This document shows, in pieces, positions 40,678 through 50,872 of a stretch of 64,000 nt of DNA. The notes under the pieces are model-generated. The model was given only the letters and a program-made list of their open reading frames with translations, was not told the origin of the DNA and did not search any database. This DNA is from Catellatospora sp. IY07-71 (GTDB taxonomy: Bacteria > Actinomycetota > Actinomycetes > Mycobacteriales > Micromonosporaceae), in NCBI RefSeq assembly GCF_018326265.1, contig NZ_AP023360.1, positions 908,501 to 972,500 of the forward strand, read 5' to 3'. The stretch's first letter is position 1. Each line of letters starts with the position of its first letter. A program made the translations under genes and the position numbers.

Positions 40678-40741
40678 TTACGGCCGCCCACGCCGCCTAC
40701 CGTGGTCGGCGACCCCCTCCACCGTTCTCAGGAAGTGATCA

Positions 40742-41380
40742 ATGCGCGAGGAGTTCCGTGCCGACCTGCTCGAGGTCGGCCGCCTGCTGGTCTCCATGGC
40801 AGAGGCGGTCCGCACCGCGATGAGCGCGGCCACGACCGCCCTGCTCAGCGCCGACAAGGAGGGAGCCGAGCGGGTCATCGCCCGCGACGAGGAGATCAAC
40901 GCCCTCTTCCGCTCCGTCGAGGACAAGGTCCTGCGGCTGCTCGCCCAGCAGGCCCCCGTCGCCTCCGACCTGCGCATGGTGATCACCTCCCTGCACATCG
41001 GCACCGACCTGGAGCGCATGGGCGACCTCGCCGAGCACGTCGCCAAGTCCGCCCTGCGCCGCCACCCCGCGGTCGCCGTGCCCGCGGAGCTGACCTCGAT
41101 CTTCGGTCAGATGGCCAACGTGGCCGACCGCATCGCCGGCAAGATCACCCTGGTGCTCGCGTCCCGTGACATCGAGCGCGCCGCCGAGCTCGAACGCGAC
41201 GACGACGCGATGGACGAGCTGGAGAAGGCCCTCTTCGCCAAGCTGCTCGACCAGAGCTGGACGCACGGCGTCGAGTCCGCCGTCGACACCGCGCTGCTGG
41301 CCCGCTTCTACGAGCGTTACGCCGACCACGCCGTGAACGCCGGCCGGCACGTCATCTACCTGGTCACCGGCGAGTCCTGA
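40742..41380 (+). CDS. phoU: Phosphate transport system regulator PhoU
   Basis: This is a 212-aa all-helical protein with two PhoU repeats. The metal-binding E/DxxxD signatures are in ITSLHIGTDLERMGDLAEHVA and FYERYADHAVNAGRHVIYL. It links the Pst transporter to the SenX3 kinase and keeps it off when phosphate is ample. AGGAAG precedes the ATG. Its divergent placement from senX3-regX3 matches Streptomyces phoU-phoRP. The pst genes are not in the window. Confidence 0.93.
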   Translation: MREEFRADLLEVGRLLVSMAEAVRTAMSAATTALLSADKEGAERVIARDEEINALFRSVEDKVLRLLAQQAPVASDLRMVITSLHIGTDLERMGDLAEHVAKSALRRHPAVAVPAELTSIFGQMANVADRIAGKITLVLASRDIERAAELERDDDAMDELEKALFAKLLDQSWTHGVESAVDTALLARFYERYADHAVNAGRHVIYLVTGES

Positions 41381-41417
41381 CCGTCACGGCGTGTTCCGCG
41401 CGGCCGGCCCGGCGGGG

Positions 41418-43505
41418 TCACGACTGCCACCGCCGGGTCGGCACGACCCGCTTGTTCAGCCGGCCCAGATGGTCGGCGAACTCGCGCTGCGGTCCCGGCA
41501 GCCCGTGCACCAGCATCACCTCGGCCGCGGCGGCGCTGTTGACGATCGAGACCAGCCCCTTGCGGTCGGCGTGGGCGGACAGCCCGAACCTGGCGATCCG
41601 GGCCTTGACCTCGATCGTCTCGGTGTCCAGCAGGAACCGGGTCTCGTCGCCGTCCGCCAGCGCGAGCAGCGCCGCCCCGGGCGACTCCTCGTCCTGGTAG
41701 CCGGCGAGCAGCAGCGCGGCGGCCGGGTCGGGCAGGATCGACCGGGCCCACTGCACGGCCGGACCGGCCGTCAGCATCCCGGAGGTGGTGATCACGACGC
41801 CGCGCCGGAAGGACGCCATCAGCTCCCGGCGGCGATCGGGCAGGACCTCACGCACCTGGCCGCCGAAGATGCGCAGCGGGCTGTCGCCGCCCTCGCTCTG
41901 CTGCTCGTAAATGCGGGCGATCTGCCGGGCCATCCCGTCGACGAGCACCGGCACGTCCGGCAGGTTCCGCCGCAGGGTCAGCGCCACCTCCTGGGCCCGC
42001 CCCAGCGCGAACGCGGGCACCAGCACGCGTCCGCCCGCCGCCACCGTCTCCGCCACCGTCGCGAGGAAGTTCGCCACCTCGAAGGCACGGGGCGAGCCGC
42101 CTGGCCGGCAGTGGGTCGACTCGATGACCAGCAGGTCGGCTCCGCGGGCGGAATCCGCCAGCACGAGCCCAGGCACCGTCGCCTGGGCCTGGTCGGAGAC
42201 GTCGCCGGTGACCACCACCCGGCTGCTCCCCGCGCGGACCACCACCCCCGCGGCGCCCAGGATGTGCCCCGCGGGGAACAGCTCCACGGTCACCCCGTCG
42301 TGCACCTCCACCTCGGTGCCGAACTCCGCGGTCCGGATGCCGCGCCGGGCCGCGCCCGCCTCGATATGGCCGTATGGCAGCGCGGCCGCCGCGCCGTCGG
42401 ACGGCTCCGCCCGCCGGGCCCGCTCGAACACCTTCACCGAGTCGGCCCACATCATGGGCAGCAGCGCCGCGGTGTCCGGCGTGCAGATGACGGGCAGCGC
42501 CGGGTAGTCGGCCAGCAGCGCCGGTACGTAGCCGGCGTGGTCGTTGTGCGCGTGGGTCACCACCACCGCGTCGATCCGGCCGGCCCGCGCGACGGCGATC
42601 TCGGGCGGCCCCACCTCGCTCAGCAGCTGGCGCGAGCGGAGCCCGGCGTCGACGAGGATGCGTACGTCGCCGACCTCCACGAGCATGCACGACCCGCCGA
42701 TGTCGGTGCCCCCGCCCAGCGGGACCAGCGAGATGTCCCTGCGCCGGGTCCGCGCCGGAGGCGGCGGCGCCGGGGCCCGCATCGCGTCGAGCACCGCGAG
42801 GAAGGCGCCGAGGTCGACACCCGCCGTCGCCAGCGCCCCGGCCAGCCGGGAGGTCACCTCCGCCGCGCCGCCGTCGACCCGCAGTTCCCGCTCGCGCGGG
42901 TCGCCGTCCGGCGGCGCGGGCCGCGCGGCACGCGCCAGCAGGTCCGCCGCGTGCAGCAGATCACCGCTGCGGCGGCGGGCCACCTCCAGCTCCGCGCGCA
43001 GGGACTCGACGACCGCGAGCGCCTCGTCGCGGTCGGTGAGCGCGGCCTCCAGCTCCTGCCGGGCCGCGTCACGTTCCCGCGTCGCCCACTCCAGGCGTCC
43101 CCGGTACAGGTCACGCCCGGCCTTCACCTCCGCGAGGTTGCGCGCGGCCCGCTCCGCCCGGCGCTCCTCGGCGGTCGGCGCGGGTTTCGGGTCCGGTCGC
43201 ACCTGCGCCGGCACGAGCGCCCGGGGATCGGCGAGCCGCACCGCCGCCTGCTCCGCCACCACCGGATCGGGCCCGGTGAGGTCCCGCAGCAGCGCATGGC
43301 CGGACGCCAGGTCGGCCGCATACCGCTCCGCGAGCTCGGCGCGCATCGACTCGACCCGGGCGATCACCAGCAGCAGGTCCGCCCGGTTCGCCGCGACGAA
43401 CCGGGTCCGGTCGACGTCGCGCCCCGCGTAGGCCGCCGTGGCCAGCACCCGGCCCGCCGCGTCCTCGGTCAGCGCGGCCAGCAGGCGGTGAGCGGACCGG
43501 CTCAC
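41418..43505 (-). CDS. Beta-CASP metallo-beta-lactamase nuclease with N-terminal coiled coil
   Basis: This is a 695-aa protein. Residues about 115-200 are a charged coiled coil (AEERRAERAARNLAEV, then RDAARQELEAALTDRDEAL). From about residue 255 there is an MBL fold with TGGTDIGGSC-like entry (GGGTDIGGSCMLVE) and the zinc motif THAHNDHAG (His318, His320, Asp322, His323). A beta-CASP region follows with VLVPAFALGRAQE, TTSGMLTAGPA and late SAHADRKGL. These are features of CPSF73/RNase J-like nucleases, so RNA (or DNA) cleavage is expected. Its ATG overlaps the stop of the giant NTPase gene by 4 nt, so the two form one unit. RNase J itself lacks this N-terminal part. Confidence 0.83.
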   Translation of the reverse strand: MSRSAHRLLAALTEDAAGRVLATAAYAGRDVDRTRFVAANRADLLLVIARVESMRAELAERYAADLASGHALLRDLTGPDPVVAEQAAVRLADPRALVPAQVRPDPKPAPTAEERRAERAARNLAEVKAGRDLYRGRLEWATRERDAARQELEAALTDRDEALAVVESLRAELEVARRRSGDLLHAADLLARAARPAPPDGDPRERELRVDGGAAEVTSRLAGALATAGVDLGAFLAVLDAMRAPAPPPPARTRRRDISLVPLGGGTDIGGSCMLVEVGDVRILVDAGLRSRQLLSEVGPPEIAVARAGRIDAVVVTHAHNDHAGYVPALLADYPALPVICTPDTAALLPMMWADSVKVFERARRAEPSDGAAAALPYGHIEAGAARRGIRTAEFGTEVEVHDGVTVELFPAGHILGAAGVVVRAGSSRVVVTGDVSDQAQATVPGLVLADSARGADLLVIESTHCRPGGSPRAFEVANFLATVAETVAAGGRVLVPAFALGRAQEVALTLRRNLPDVPVLVDGMARQIARIYEQQSEGGDSPLRIFGGQVREVLPDRRRELMASFRRGVVITTSGMLTAGPAVQWARSILPDPAAALLLAGYQDEESPGAALLALADGDETRFLLDTETIEVKARIARFGLSAHADRKGLVSIVNSAAAAEVMLVHGLPGPQREFADHLGRLNKRVVPTRRWQS

Positions 43506-46500
43506 CTCGCGGCCGTCCGCGTCGCCGCCGCCATCACCGGCTCGACGAGCAGGAGCCCGTCCTCGGCGCTGGCGACGAGCAGCCCGAGCGTACGCAGGAC
43601 GTCCACCACGTCACCCAGACCGCGGTAGCCGAGCGCCTCCAGTCCGGATTGGCGCAGCACTGCCGCCGCCGAGTCCTCCGACTCCGCGTGCAGCCAGAGG
43701 TAGTCGGCGATCTCCTGCGGATCAGCCTGATCGCCGGCCAGCTCGCGCACCAGGAAGCGCCAGGCCTCGTGCAGCACCTCGTCGGCGCGCGCACCGGACG
43801 CGGCGACGAGGTCGTCGGCGCGCGCCGGATCCGACAGGTGCAGCCGCAGACCGCCGAGCGGGTCGACCCGGGCGTCGCCGTCCTGGTCGCGGGACAGATC
43901 CTCGGCGACCTTGTTCACGTTCATCGGCCAGCCGCCGGTCGTGGTGAGCAGCTCGTTGCGGGAGGCGTCGTCCTGGAACGGCAGGGGGGTCTCGGTGAGC
44001 CACAGCCGCAGGTCGGTCTCTTCGTAGCGGCGCAGCCCGGTGAGGCCGGACGAGGCGTCGGACTCGTCGGCGACGGTGGGCCACAACGCGGCCTGCCTGG
44101 GGGTGGTCACCAGAACGATGCCCAGCGTCCCGCCGGAGTGCGCGGCGATGAGCTCCCGGGCGGTACGCCAGGTGGTCCGGGCCACCTGCAGGGTCGCCGT
44201 CTTCAGATCGACGACCACGACGGCGTGCCCGCCGGCGGCGAGCATGGTGGCCTGCTGGCACTCGTGCGCGATGTTCGTCGGCGTGGCCTCGCGCAGCTGG
44301 CTGCGCCGGACCCCGGTGATCGCGTTCTGATGCTCGTCACGCATCGCCCGGATGCAGCGCTCCACGGTCAGCGCCGCCGATCCGGCGATCACCCGGACCT
44401 GGCTCCGCGGCGACAGCAGGTCCGCGATCTGCTGGGATGTCAGCGGACTGCGGGTGGGGCCGGAGCCGAACTGCGGGCGCAGCAGGCTCCCGTCGAAGCT
44501 CTGCGGCAGCGGCATCGAACTCGCCTGCTGCAGGAACTCGGCCACCTCCTCGCGCGAGCCGAGCAGGTCGAGGATGTTCGGCGTACGCAGGCGGTACCGG
44601 CCGTTGGCGTACGACAGCACGCCGAGGTCGACGCACTCGTCGAGCAGCGCCCGGAACTCCCCGGACCGGACGTTCTCCGCGGCGAATCCCTGCGGCCACC
44701 ACGCCTCGCACTCGGTGCGCAGCGTGGCCGGCGACATCGCGAAACCCGCGCCGTTCGCGTGCGCCTCCAGAGCCACGCAGTAGGCGATGACCTTGTACCG
44801 CAGGTCCAGGTTCAGCGTCCAGTCGAACCGCTTGCGGAACGCCGTCCGCAGGCTGTCGTCGTCCCATACCGCCTCGACGTCGCCGTCGGTGACGTTCTGC
44901 GGCGGAGCGTCCGCGGTCAGCGGAACCCGCTGCAGGTTGCGCAGCAGCTGGGCGCCGAAGAGCTGGATCAGCGCCGGCTGGTTGTTGGCCAGGGCGAGCA
45001 CCCGCGGCGCGTGGTCCTGGTCGCCGAAGCGGTAGCCGAGCGCGTGCAGCGGCTTGGTCAGCAGGTCGTAGGCCGCCTGCGGGGCGAGCGGGCCGACGCA
45101 GACCGGATCCCCGAAGTGGGCCAGCGGATGGTTCACGAGGCGCTCGAAGCGAGCCGTCTGGTGCAGGCCGGCGAAGACCACCTTCACCGACCGCGTGGTG
45201 CTCTCCATCAGCTCCTTGAACTGGGTGACGTTGGTGAACGGGCCCTCCGCCGCATCGGCGTCCAGGAAGAAGTCCGACTCGTCCAGCAGCAGCAGGAGCT
45301 GGCGGCCCGGTCGAGCCGCGATCCACGCGGCCACCTGGCTGATCAGCGCGAGAGCCAGCTCACCGGCGGGCGGCTCGCCCGAGACGATGCCCTTCTCCGC
45401 GAGGCTCGGCCACAGCGTCGACCACACCGCGTCGGCGGGCACGGCCTGGCCGACCTTGTAGATGGAGAGGTAGACGGCGTGCCGGGACACGTTGTCGTCG
45501 AACTCGCGCGCGGCGGCCCGCAGCAGCGCGGACTTGCCGAGCTGGCGTCCGCCGTAGACGATGCAGGACCCCATCATGTCCACGACCTTGTCGCGCTCCT
45601 CCGCCCGCCCGTAGAACATCTCCTGCGGGACGAGCCCGGCCACGTCGGGGGTGAACGGTGTGGCGGAGGTGAACGGCAGCGAGATGGCCATGGTGGTGTC
45701 GCGGCTGGGCTCCGGCTGGGCGACCAGGTAGGCGAACGCCGCCTCGTCGATCACGGCGGTGACCGGCAGCCGGCGCCCGCCGCCGCTGCCGCCGCGGAAC
45801 TCGGTGGCCAGTTCCCGGCGTGCGTTCACGTCCAGGGTGCCGAAGTAGAGCACGAGGACGGAGTGGTCGGTCGGCTCGCCGCGCAGCAGCTCGATCAGCT
45901 CGGAGGCGGTCAGGCGCCACACCGCGAGCACTCGCAGCGTGTTCCCCGAGGGGCTGATCGCGCTGCCGAACGCCGGGATGAGGGCATTGCCCGCGGTCGC
46001 GCGCACGCCGGTGAGGTGCATCCAGTACGACCGGCCGGACGCCTGCCCGCGCCGGCCAGTCGGGGGCGTGTTGGCGCCCTCCACGACGAAGCCGAGCCGC
46101 TCCAGCACCGGCTTGACGTTGCCCAGTTTCGAATCCAGCGACTTCATCTGCGCCAGCGCCGTCCACTGCCCGATGCTGCTGGCAGCCCCCCTCACCCGGA
46201 TCTGGGACACGTCGATCCCGGCGCCGTCCAGCGCCTTGGCCAGCGGCCCGGCGGCGGGATTGTGCCCGTCCTCGATCGCGCGCCGCAGCTCGGCCAGGAT
46301 CGCGGTGATGGGGGCGTTGCCGGTGGAGCCCGCGAAGAGCGCGGGGAAGACCGGGTGGAACAGCCGCAGGTGGTCCACGTCGTCATGCGGTCCCGGCAGC
46401 TCGCGCCCGCTCCGCACGGTCTCCAGGTATTCGTTGGCGGTGGTCAGGTCGCCGTCGTCGATCCGGCTGGCGATCCGGGCGGCCGCGCCCGCGGGCACCT

Positions 46501-49500
46501 CGGCGTCGCGGAGCTGGTCACGGGCGGAGTCGATGGCCTTCCGCGCCTTGCCGGCCCGGTCCTCCTCGATCTGGAGGACGTCGGCCAGCATCGCGTCGAA
46601 GTCCCGCCGGGTTCCACGCGTCCCCGAGGTGTACTCCCGGATCTGCGAGGAGAGGTCGGCCCAGTCGTCGGCGCTCAGCCTGCCGTACCGGCGGTCGGTG
46701 TCGATTCGGGTGGCGGTTCCCCCGGCCAGCTGGTCGAGACGCTCGGCCGAGGCCACGACGGCCCGGTCCCGCGCGGCCGACAACCGTTGCGCCAGCTGCG
46801 GGTCGTCCGCCCGCAGCACGTCGATGAGGATCTGCGTGCCCACCTGGTCATGCCGTTCCGCGCGCTGCTCGAAGGCGCGGACCCAGCCCGGCTCGCCGTC
46901 GTTCAGCGCGTCCACGGCGGCCGCGATGTCGTGGACCGTGGCCGGGCGCAGCGGCTCCAGGGACGGCCCGATGGGCAGCTGCGGCGCCAGCGCCAGCTGG
47001 CCGTACACAAGCCGGTCCGCGGCCAGTTCGGCGCCGCGCAGGGCGGTCTTCCCGTCGAGCAGGTCCAGCGACTCGCTGAGCAGCGCGAGGCCCGCCGAGG
47101 TCGCCGCGTCCCTGGCCCGCTGGCCGCTGTGCGCGAACGTCGCGAGCTGGTCCAGCGCCTGCTCACGGATGGCGTTGACCCGGGACCGCAGTTCGGCCAT
47201 CGGGTCGGCCATCCACGTGCCCGCGGCGGGACGGGTGAGGTTCTCTGTCGCCTCCACCCACTTGGTGAGCAGGTCGGTGACGTCCGCGGTCCATTCAAGG
47301 ATCTTGCCGCGAGCCTTGGCCTCGATCCGCTGACGCCGCTTCACCGAGGAGGACCGGCGCGTATCCTGGTCCAGCGCCGCTTCGAGGGCCGACTTGGACC
47401 TCAGCTCACGCACCCGCTCCCGCACCGCGGCGAGGTCGTCGAGGCCGCGCGAGCCGCTGGCGACGATGGTGAGGGGTCCGCCGAGGAAGCCGCCCGCCGC
47501 CATCCAGAGCTGCCACAGCTCGGTCGCGGCCGCGTACCGGATGGTCCGGGACGGCCCCGAGAGCAGCATGTCCCGCGCCGCACCCGTCAGCGCCGCATGC
47601 TCCGCCTCGGCGCCGGCCGCCTCCGCCACCGCGTCGGTGCTGCGTGCGGTCAGGTAGGCGCCGCTGTAGATCGCGTTGAGCAGCGCCTCGGTCAGCTCCT
47701 CCACCGCCGCGCCGGCCTTGTTGATGCTGGGGATGACGTCGCGCAGCGGTCCGGCGGCGCCCGCCGTGGGCGACAGCAGGCCCGCCCGCACCGACGCGGC
47801 GTAGACCAGCATCTGCATGTCCGGCCGGTCGCCGAGCGCCTCGGCGTCGAGCTGCCGCGCGGTGTCCGCGAACGCCGCCGCGTTGGACCCGGCCGAGCTG
47901 CGCATCGCCATGGCGTGCGCGGCGAGCCGGTGCGCGGCCACCACGGCGGGGGGCGCCTCCTGCGCCTCCATCAGCCAGGAGGCCAGCACGAACCGCCCTT
48001 CGCCGAGGAGCCGCACGTGCAGTGACTCGGCGTCGGGCGGGGCTCCCGTATCGCCCGCGTCGTCGACCGCGCTCACCTCGTCGGCCGGGCCGCCCGCCGG
48101 CACGGGGACGGTCAGCTGGAGTCCGGCCAGGACCTCCTCGAGGCTCGCCGGTGCCGCCGGTGCCGCCGGTGCCGCCGGCAGGGCCGCCGTCTCCGCGGCG
48201 GGCCGTGGTGCGGGCACCTTTGTCGGCGTTCCGGCGGGTGACTGCACGCCGGGACCGGCCGGACCGGCGACGTGCGGCGTGCCGATGTCCGCCGCGCCGG
48301 TATTCGGCACTGCCACGTCCTCCGGCACCACCGCGTCCTCCGGCGCGGGTGTGTCCTCCGGCGCGGGTGCGTCGTCGGCCAGGCTGAGGCCGCCGGACGC
48401 CGCCAGCATGATGAGCAGGGACGCGGCCGGCAGGTCCCGCTGCACGGTGCGGGCGAGCTCGGTGACCCGCTGCGGGTCGCGGCCGCCGATCTCGATCGCC
48501 GTCAGCAGGGCGTCGAGCCCGGCCAGGACGGCCGGATCGGTGCCCGCGTCCACCGACGCCGCGAGTTCGGCCACCTGACGCGCCTCGCCGGCCATGTACT
48601 CCGGGGCGCGCAGCGAGATCAGCCGTCGGACCCGAGCCACGTGACCCAGGGAGTCCATCGCCGCGGACAGCTCGTCGAGCCGCAGCCGTGCCTCGTCGAG
48701 CGTCTGCGGCGCCGGCTCCTGCGTCACCACCGCCATCTTCTCGAAGAAGGCGTTCAGGTTGTCGACGAACCGGCCGACCCGGGCCAGGTCGCCCTCGGTG
48801 GGCAGGCGCCCCGCGTCGAGGGCCTCCACCAGGCCCGGCAGGACGTCGGCGCGGATCTCCCCCAGTGCGTCCGTCACGACGTCGCACAGCGCCGCGAGAT
48901 CGCCCACGTCGTCGGGCGACACCTCCTGCCCGTGCATGCCGTTGCCCCAGGCCGCGGGCGCGCGCGCCACGTCCACACCGTCGTCCGGCGGCGCGGCCGT
49001 GATCTCGTCCGGCAGCGCGGACGCCGCAGCGGCAGCCTGGCCGTGCTGAAGCTCGGTCACGACGTCCACCAGGCGGCCGAGCGGTTCCGGGTGTGCGGGC
49101 AGCAGCGGATGCCGCTGCCGGAGCCGGGCCCAGGTGGCGCGTACCGCTGCCAGCGCGTCCGGACTCCAGCCCGCGGGCGGTTCGGCGACCAGCCAGCCCA
49201 GCGCGGCCACCGCGCCGACGTGCGCCGTAGCCACCATGACCGACCAGACCCCGGCCCGCACTGCGGGCGTGTACCCGAACGAACCCGCGTCCAGCAGCAG
49301 CGGAAGCATGTCGTGCGTGGAGAGGAAGGCCAGCGCGCTCGCGTCCGCGCGGAGCACCGCGGCCAGCTCCTCCTCGGTCAAGCAGCAGGTCCGAGCCGTG
49401 TTGACGACCCCGAAGCGAAGCGCGTCGGTGAGGATGAGCTCCGCGAGCCCTTCCGGAGCGCGCACCAGCCTGGTGCGCAGGGACTGGGCGAGCACGGAGG

Positions 49501-49720
49501 TGGAGGCGCCCGTGCGTACCTTCAGCTGCTGCTGGATCCAGGACAGCTCGGCGGCGGGCAGGCGGCGCAGCTCGTCGGCGAGCTCGGCCACCCCGATGCC
49601 CAGCGCGGCCGACTTGGCCAGCCGCATCGGGCGCAGTTCACGCACGTCGTGCTCATTCAGGGTCGGTGCTTCGGGGCTCGGCAGGAAGCGTGCTTCCGGG
49701 TCCACGTCCGCTCTGCTCAC
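43502..49720 (-). CDS. Giant (2072-aa) P-loop NTPase, STAND/Orc-like, unknown system
   Basis: This is one uninterrupted reading frame of 2072 codons. Residues 1-445 are helical. Residues about 449-560 are an acidic, Pro/Ala-rich linker with PAPED repeats. About 560-1230 are helical repeats and coiled coil. A region at about 1290-1375 (VLVLYFGTLDVNARRELATE, VTAVIDEAAFAYLVAQPE) precedes MFYGRAEERDKVVDMMG. The P-loop is VYGGRQLGKSALLRAA (Lys1396) and Walker B is LLLLLDESDFF (Asp1480, Glu1481). A winged-helix-like stretch and a second alpha/beta domain follow. No transmembrane helix or known effector domain was recognised. It is translationally coupled to a beta-CASP nuclease. The 196-bp gap upstream contains its promoter and the terminator of the sugar operon. 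Confidence 0.85.
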   Translation of the reverse strand: MSRADVDPEARFLPSPEAPTLNEHDVRELRPMRLAKSAALGIGVAELADELRRLPAAELSWIQQQLKVRTGASTSVLAQSLRTRLVRAPEGLAELILTDALRFGVVNTARTCCLTEEELAAVLRADASALAFLSTHDMLPLLLDAGSFGYTPAVRAGVWSVMVATAHVGAVAALGWLVAEPPAGWSPDALAAVRATWARLRQRHPLLPAHPEPLGRLVDVVTELQHGQAAAAASALPDEITAAPPDDGVDVARAPAAWGNGMHGQEVSPDDVGDLAALCDVVTDALGEIRADVLPGLVEALDAGRLPTEGDLARVGRFVDNLNAFFEKMAVVTQEPAPQTLDEARLRLDELSAAMDSLGHVARVRRLISLRAPEYMAGEARQVAELAASVDAGTDPAVLAGLDALLTAIEIGGRDPQRVTELARTVQRDLPAASLLIMLAASGGLSLADDAPAPEDTPAPEDAVVPEDVAVPNTGAADIGTPHVAGPAGPGVQSPAGTPTKVPAPRPAAETAALPAAPAAPAAPASLEEVLAGLQLTVPVPAGGPADEVSAVDDAGDTGAPPDAESLHVRLLGEGRFVLASWLMEAQEAPPAVVAAHRLAAHAMAMRSSAGSNAAAFADTARQLDAEALGDRPDMQMLVYAASVRAGLLSPTAGAAGPLRDVIPSINKAGAAVEELTEALLNAIYSGAYLTARSTDAVAEAAGAEAEHAALTGAARDMLLSGPSRTIRYAAATELWQLWMAAGGFLGGPLTIVASGSRGLDDLAAVRERVRELRSKSALEAALDQDTRRSSSVKRRQRIEAKARGKILEWTADVTDLLTKWVEATENLTRPAAGTWMADPMAELRSRVNAIREQALDQLATFAHSGQRARDAATSAGLALLSESLDLLDGKTALRGAELAADRLVYGQLALAPQLPIGPSLEPLRPATVHDIAAAVDALNDGEPGWVRAFEQRAERHDQVGTQILIDVLRADDPQLAQRLSAARDRAVVASAERLDQLAGGTATRIDTDRRYGRLSADDWADLSSQIREYTSGTRGTRRDFDAMLADVLQIEEDRAGKARKAIDSARDQLRDAEVPAGAAARIASRIDDGDLTTANEYLETVRSGRELPGPHDDVDHLRLFHPVFPALFAGSTGNAPITAILAELRRAIEDGHNPAAGPLAKALDGAGIDVSQIRVRGAASSIGQWTALAQMKSLDSKLGNVKPVLERLGFVVEGANTPPTGRRGQASGRSYWMHLTGVRATAGNALIPAFGSAISPSGNTLRVLAVWRLTASELIELLRGEPTDHSVLVLYFGTLDVNARRELATEFRGGSGGGRRLPVTAVIDEAAFAYLVAQPEPSRDTTMAISLPFTSATPFTPDVAGLVPQEMFYGRAEERDKVVDMMGSCIVYGGRQLGKSALLRAAAREFDDNVSRHAVYLSIYKVGQAVPADAVWSTLWPSLAEKGIVSGEPPAGELALALISQVAAWIAARPGRQLLLLLDESDFFLDADAAEGPFTNVTQFKELMESTTRSVKVVFAGLHQTARFERLVNHPLAHFGDPVCVGPLAPQAAYDLLTKPLHALGYRFGDQDHAPRVLALANNQPALIQLFGAQLLRNLQRVPLTADAPPQNVTDGDVEAVWDDDSLRTAFRKRFDWTLNLDLRYKVIAYCVALEAHANGAGFAMSPATLRTECEAWWPQGFAAENVRSGEFRALLDECVDLGVLSYANGRYRLRTPNILDLLGSREEVAEFLQQASSMPLPQSFDGSLLRPQFGSGPTRSPLTSQQIADLLSPRSQVRVIAGSAALTVERCIRAMRDEHQNAITGVRRSQLREATPTNIAHECQQATMLAAGGHAVVVVDLKTATLQVARTTWRTARELIAAHSGGTLGIVLVTTPRQAALWPTVADESDASSGLTGLRRYEETDLRLWLTETPLPFQDDASRNELLTTTGGWPMNVNKVAEDLSRDQDGDARVDPLGGLRLHLSDPARADDLVAASGARADEVLHEAWRFLVRELAGDQADPQEIADYLWLHAESEDSAAAVLRQSGLEALGYRGLGDVVDVLRTLGLLVASAEDGLLLVEPVMAAATRTAAR

Positions 49721-49862
49721 GATGACCTCCCGATCGCCGGCGCACGCCGCAGGCTCCGCCTACGCTGCGGAATCATCCCACGTGTGCGACACGTCACATG
49801 ATCCACGACGGCGTACCGAAGCCACACAGGTCTTTGACGGACAGATCGCCTACAGACGAGGG

Positions 49863-49893
49863 AGCGGCACCCGCCGGTGTGGCGGATGCCGCT
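49863..49893 (-). terminator. 13-bp stem hairpin ending the aminosugar ABC operon
   Basis: AGCGGCACCCGCC (49863-49875) pairs with GGCGGATGCCGCT (49881-49893) with one mismatch. It lies 24 bp beyond the stop of the last permease gene and before the giant NTPase gene, so it separates the two minus-strand units. Confidence 0.65.
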
Positions 49894-49916
49894 GTACGAA
49901 GTGGCCTGGTTACGAG

Positions 49917-50861
49917 CTACTTGAGGGTGGCGCCGGTGAGTCCGGCCTGGACCTGGCGGTGGAAGACCAGGTACACGGCGAGGATCGGGAGCATGGCGAT
50001 GGTCATGCCGGCGAAGAGCCGCGCGAAGTCCGTCTCGTAGCGGGCGTTGGTGGCCAGCTCCAGCAGGCCCTGGGTGAGCAGGCGCTTGTCCTCGTCCTTC
50101 ATGATCACCGTGGGCAGGATGAACTGGTTCCACTGGCCGATCACGTTGAAGATGCCGATGCCGATCAGGCCGGGCTTGGCCATCGGCATCATCACCTGGA
50201 AGAACAGCCGCACGTGCCCAGCCCCGTCGACCGACGCGGCCTCGGCGATGCTGCTGGGCAGGGTACGGAAGAACGCGTGCAGGAAGAAGATGGTGAACGG
50301 CAGCGAGTACGCGACGTACACCAGGATCAGGCCGAGGTGCGTGTTCAAGCCGATGACCTCGACGAGCCCGAGCGCCTTGGCGATCTTCTCGACGGTCAGG
50401 TAGAGCGGCAGGATGCCGAGGTAGATCGGCATGGTGAGGCCGGCGATGAACATCCAGTACACGGCCCGGTTGCCGCGGAACGGGTAGCGGGCGAGCACGT
50501 ACGCGGCCATGGAGCCGAGCAGCATGGTGAGCGTGACGCCGCCGATCAGCACGATGATCGTGTTGATGAAGAACTCGCCGATGTGGCCCTTGGTCCAGGC
50601 GCGGCCGAAGGCGCCCCAGAGCCACTGCTCGGGCAGGCCGAGCGGGTCGTTGATGATCTCGGTGTCGGTCTTGAACGACTGGATGACGGCCCAGAGCAGC
50701 GGGATGGTGACCAGGGCGCCCCAGAGGAACAGGAAGCCGTGCGAGAAGACGTTGAAGACCCGGCCCTCGTCGCTGGACGGCTTGGCCTGGCCCGCAGCCC
50801 GGGGCGGCGCGGCGGGGGGCGCGGGCGTCGCGGGCGCTTCGGTGGTCGCGAGGTGAGACAT
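49917..50861 (-). CDS. Carbohydrate ABC transporter permease, NgcG-like
   Basis: This is a 314-aa MalG-type permease with six membrane segments. The EAA loop that contacts the ATPase reads SSIAEAASVDGAGHVRLFF. It has an Ala/Pro-rich cytosolic N-terminus. With its partner permease and the NgcE-like binding protein it would import N-acetylglucosamine or diacetylchitobiose. No ATPase gene is in the operon, as usual in actinomycetes, where a shared MsiK-type ATPase is used. Confidence 0.87.
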   Translation of the reverse strand: MSHLATTEAPATPAPPAAPPRAAGQAKPSSDEGRVFNVFSHGFLFLWGALVTIPLLWAVIQSFKTDTEIINDPLGLPEQWLWGAFGRAWTKGHIGEFFINTIIVLIGGVTLTMLLGSMAAYVLARYPFRGNRAVYWMFIAGLTMPIYLGILPLYLTVEKIAKALGLVEVIGLNTHLGLILVYVAYSLPFTIFFLHAFFRTLPSSIAEAASVDGAGHVRLFFQVMMPMAKPGLIGIGIFNVIGQWNQFILPTVIMKDEDKRLLTQGLLELATNARYETDFARLFAGMTIAMLPILAVYLVFHRQVQAGLTGATLK

Positions 50862-50872
50862 GGCGTTGCCCC

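Noticed and set aside
43649-48025. 1458-codon open frame antisense to the giant NTPase gene
   Set aside because: Its composition (Arg/Gly/Val/His-rich, no domain) is that of a shadow frame in GC-rich DNA, while the opposite strand has P-loop motifs and coupled neighbours.
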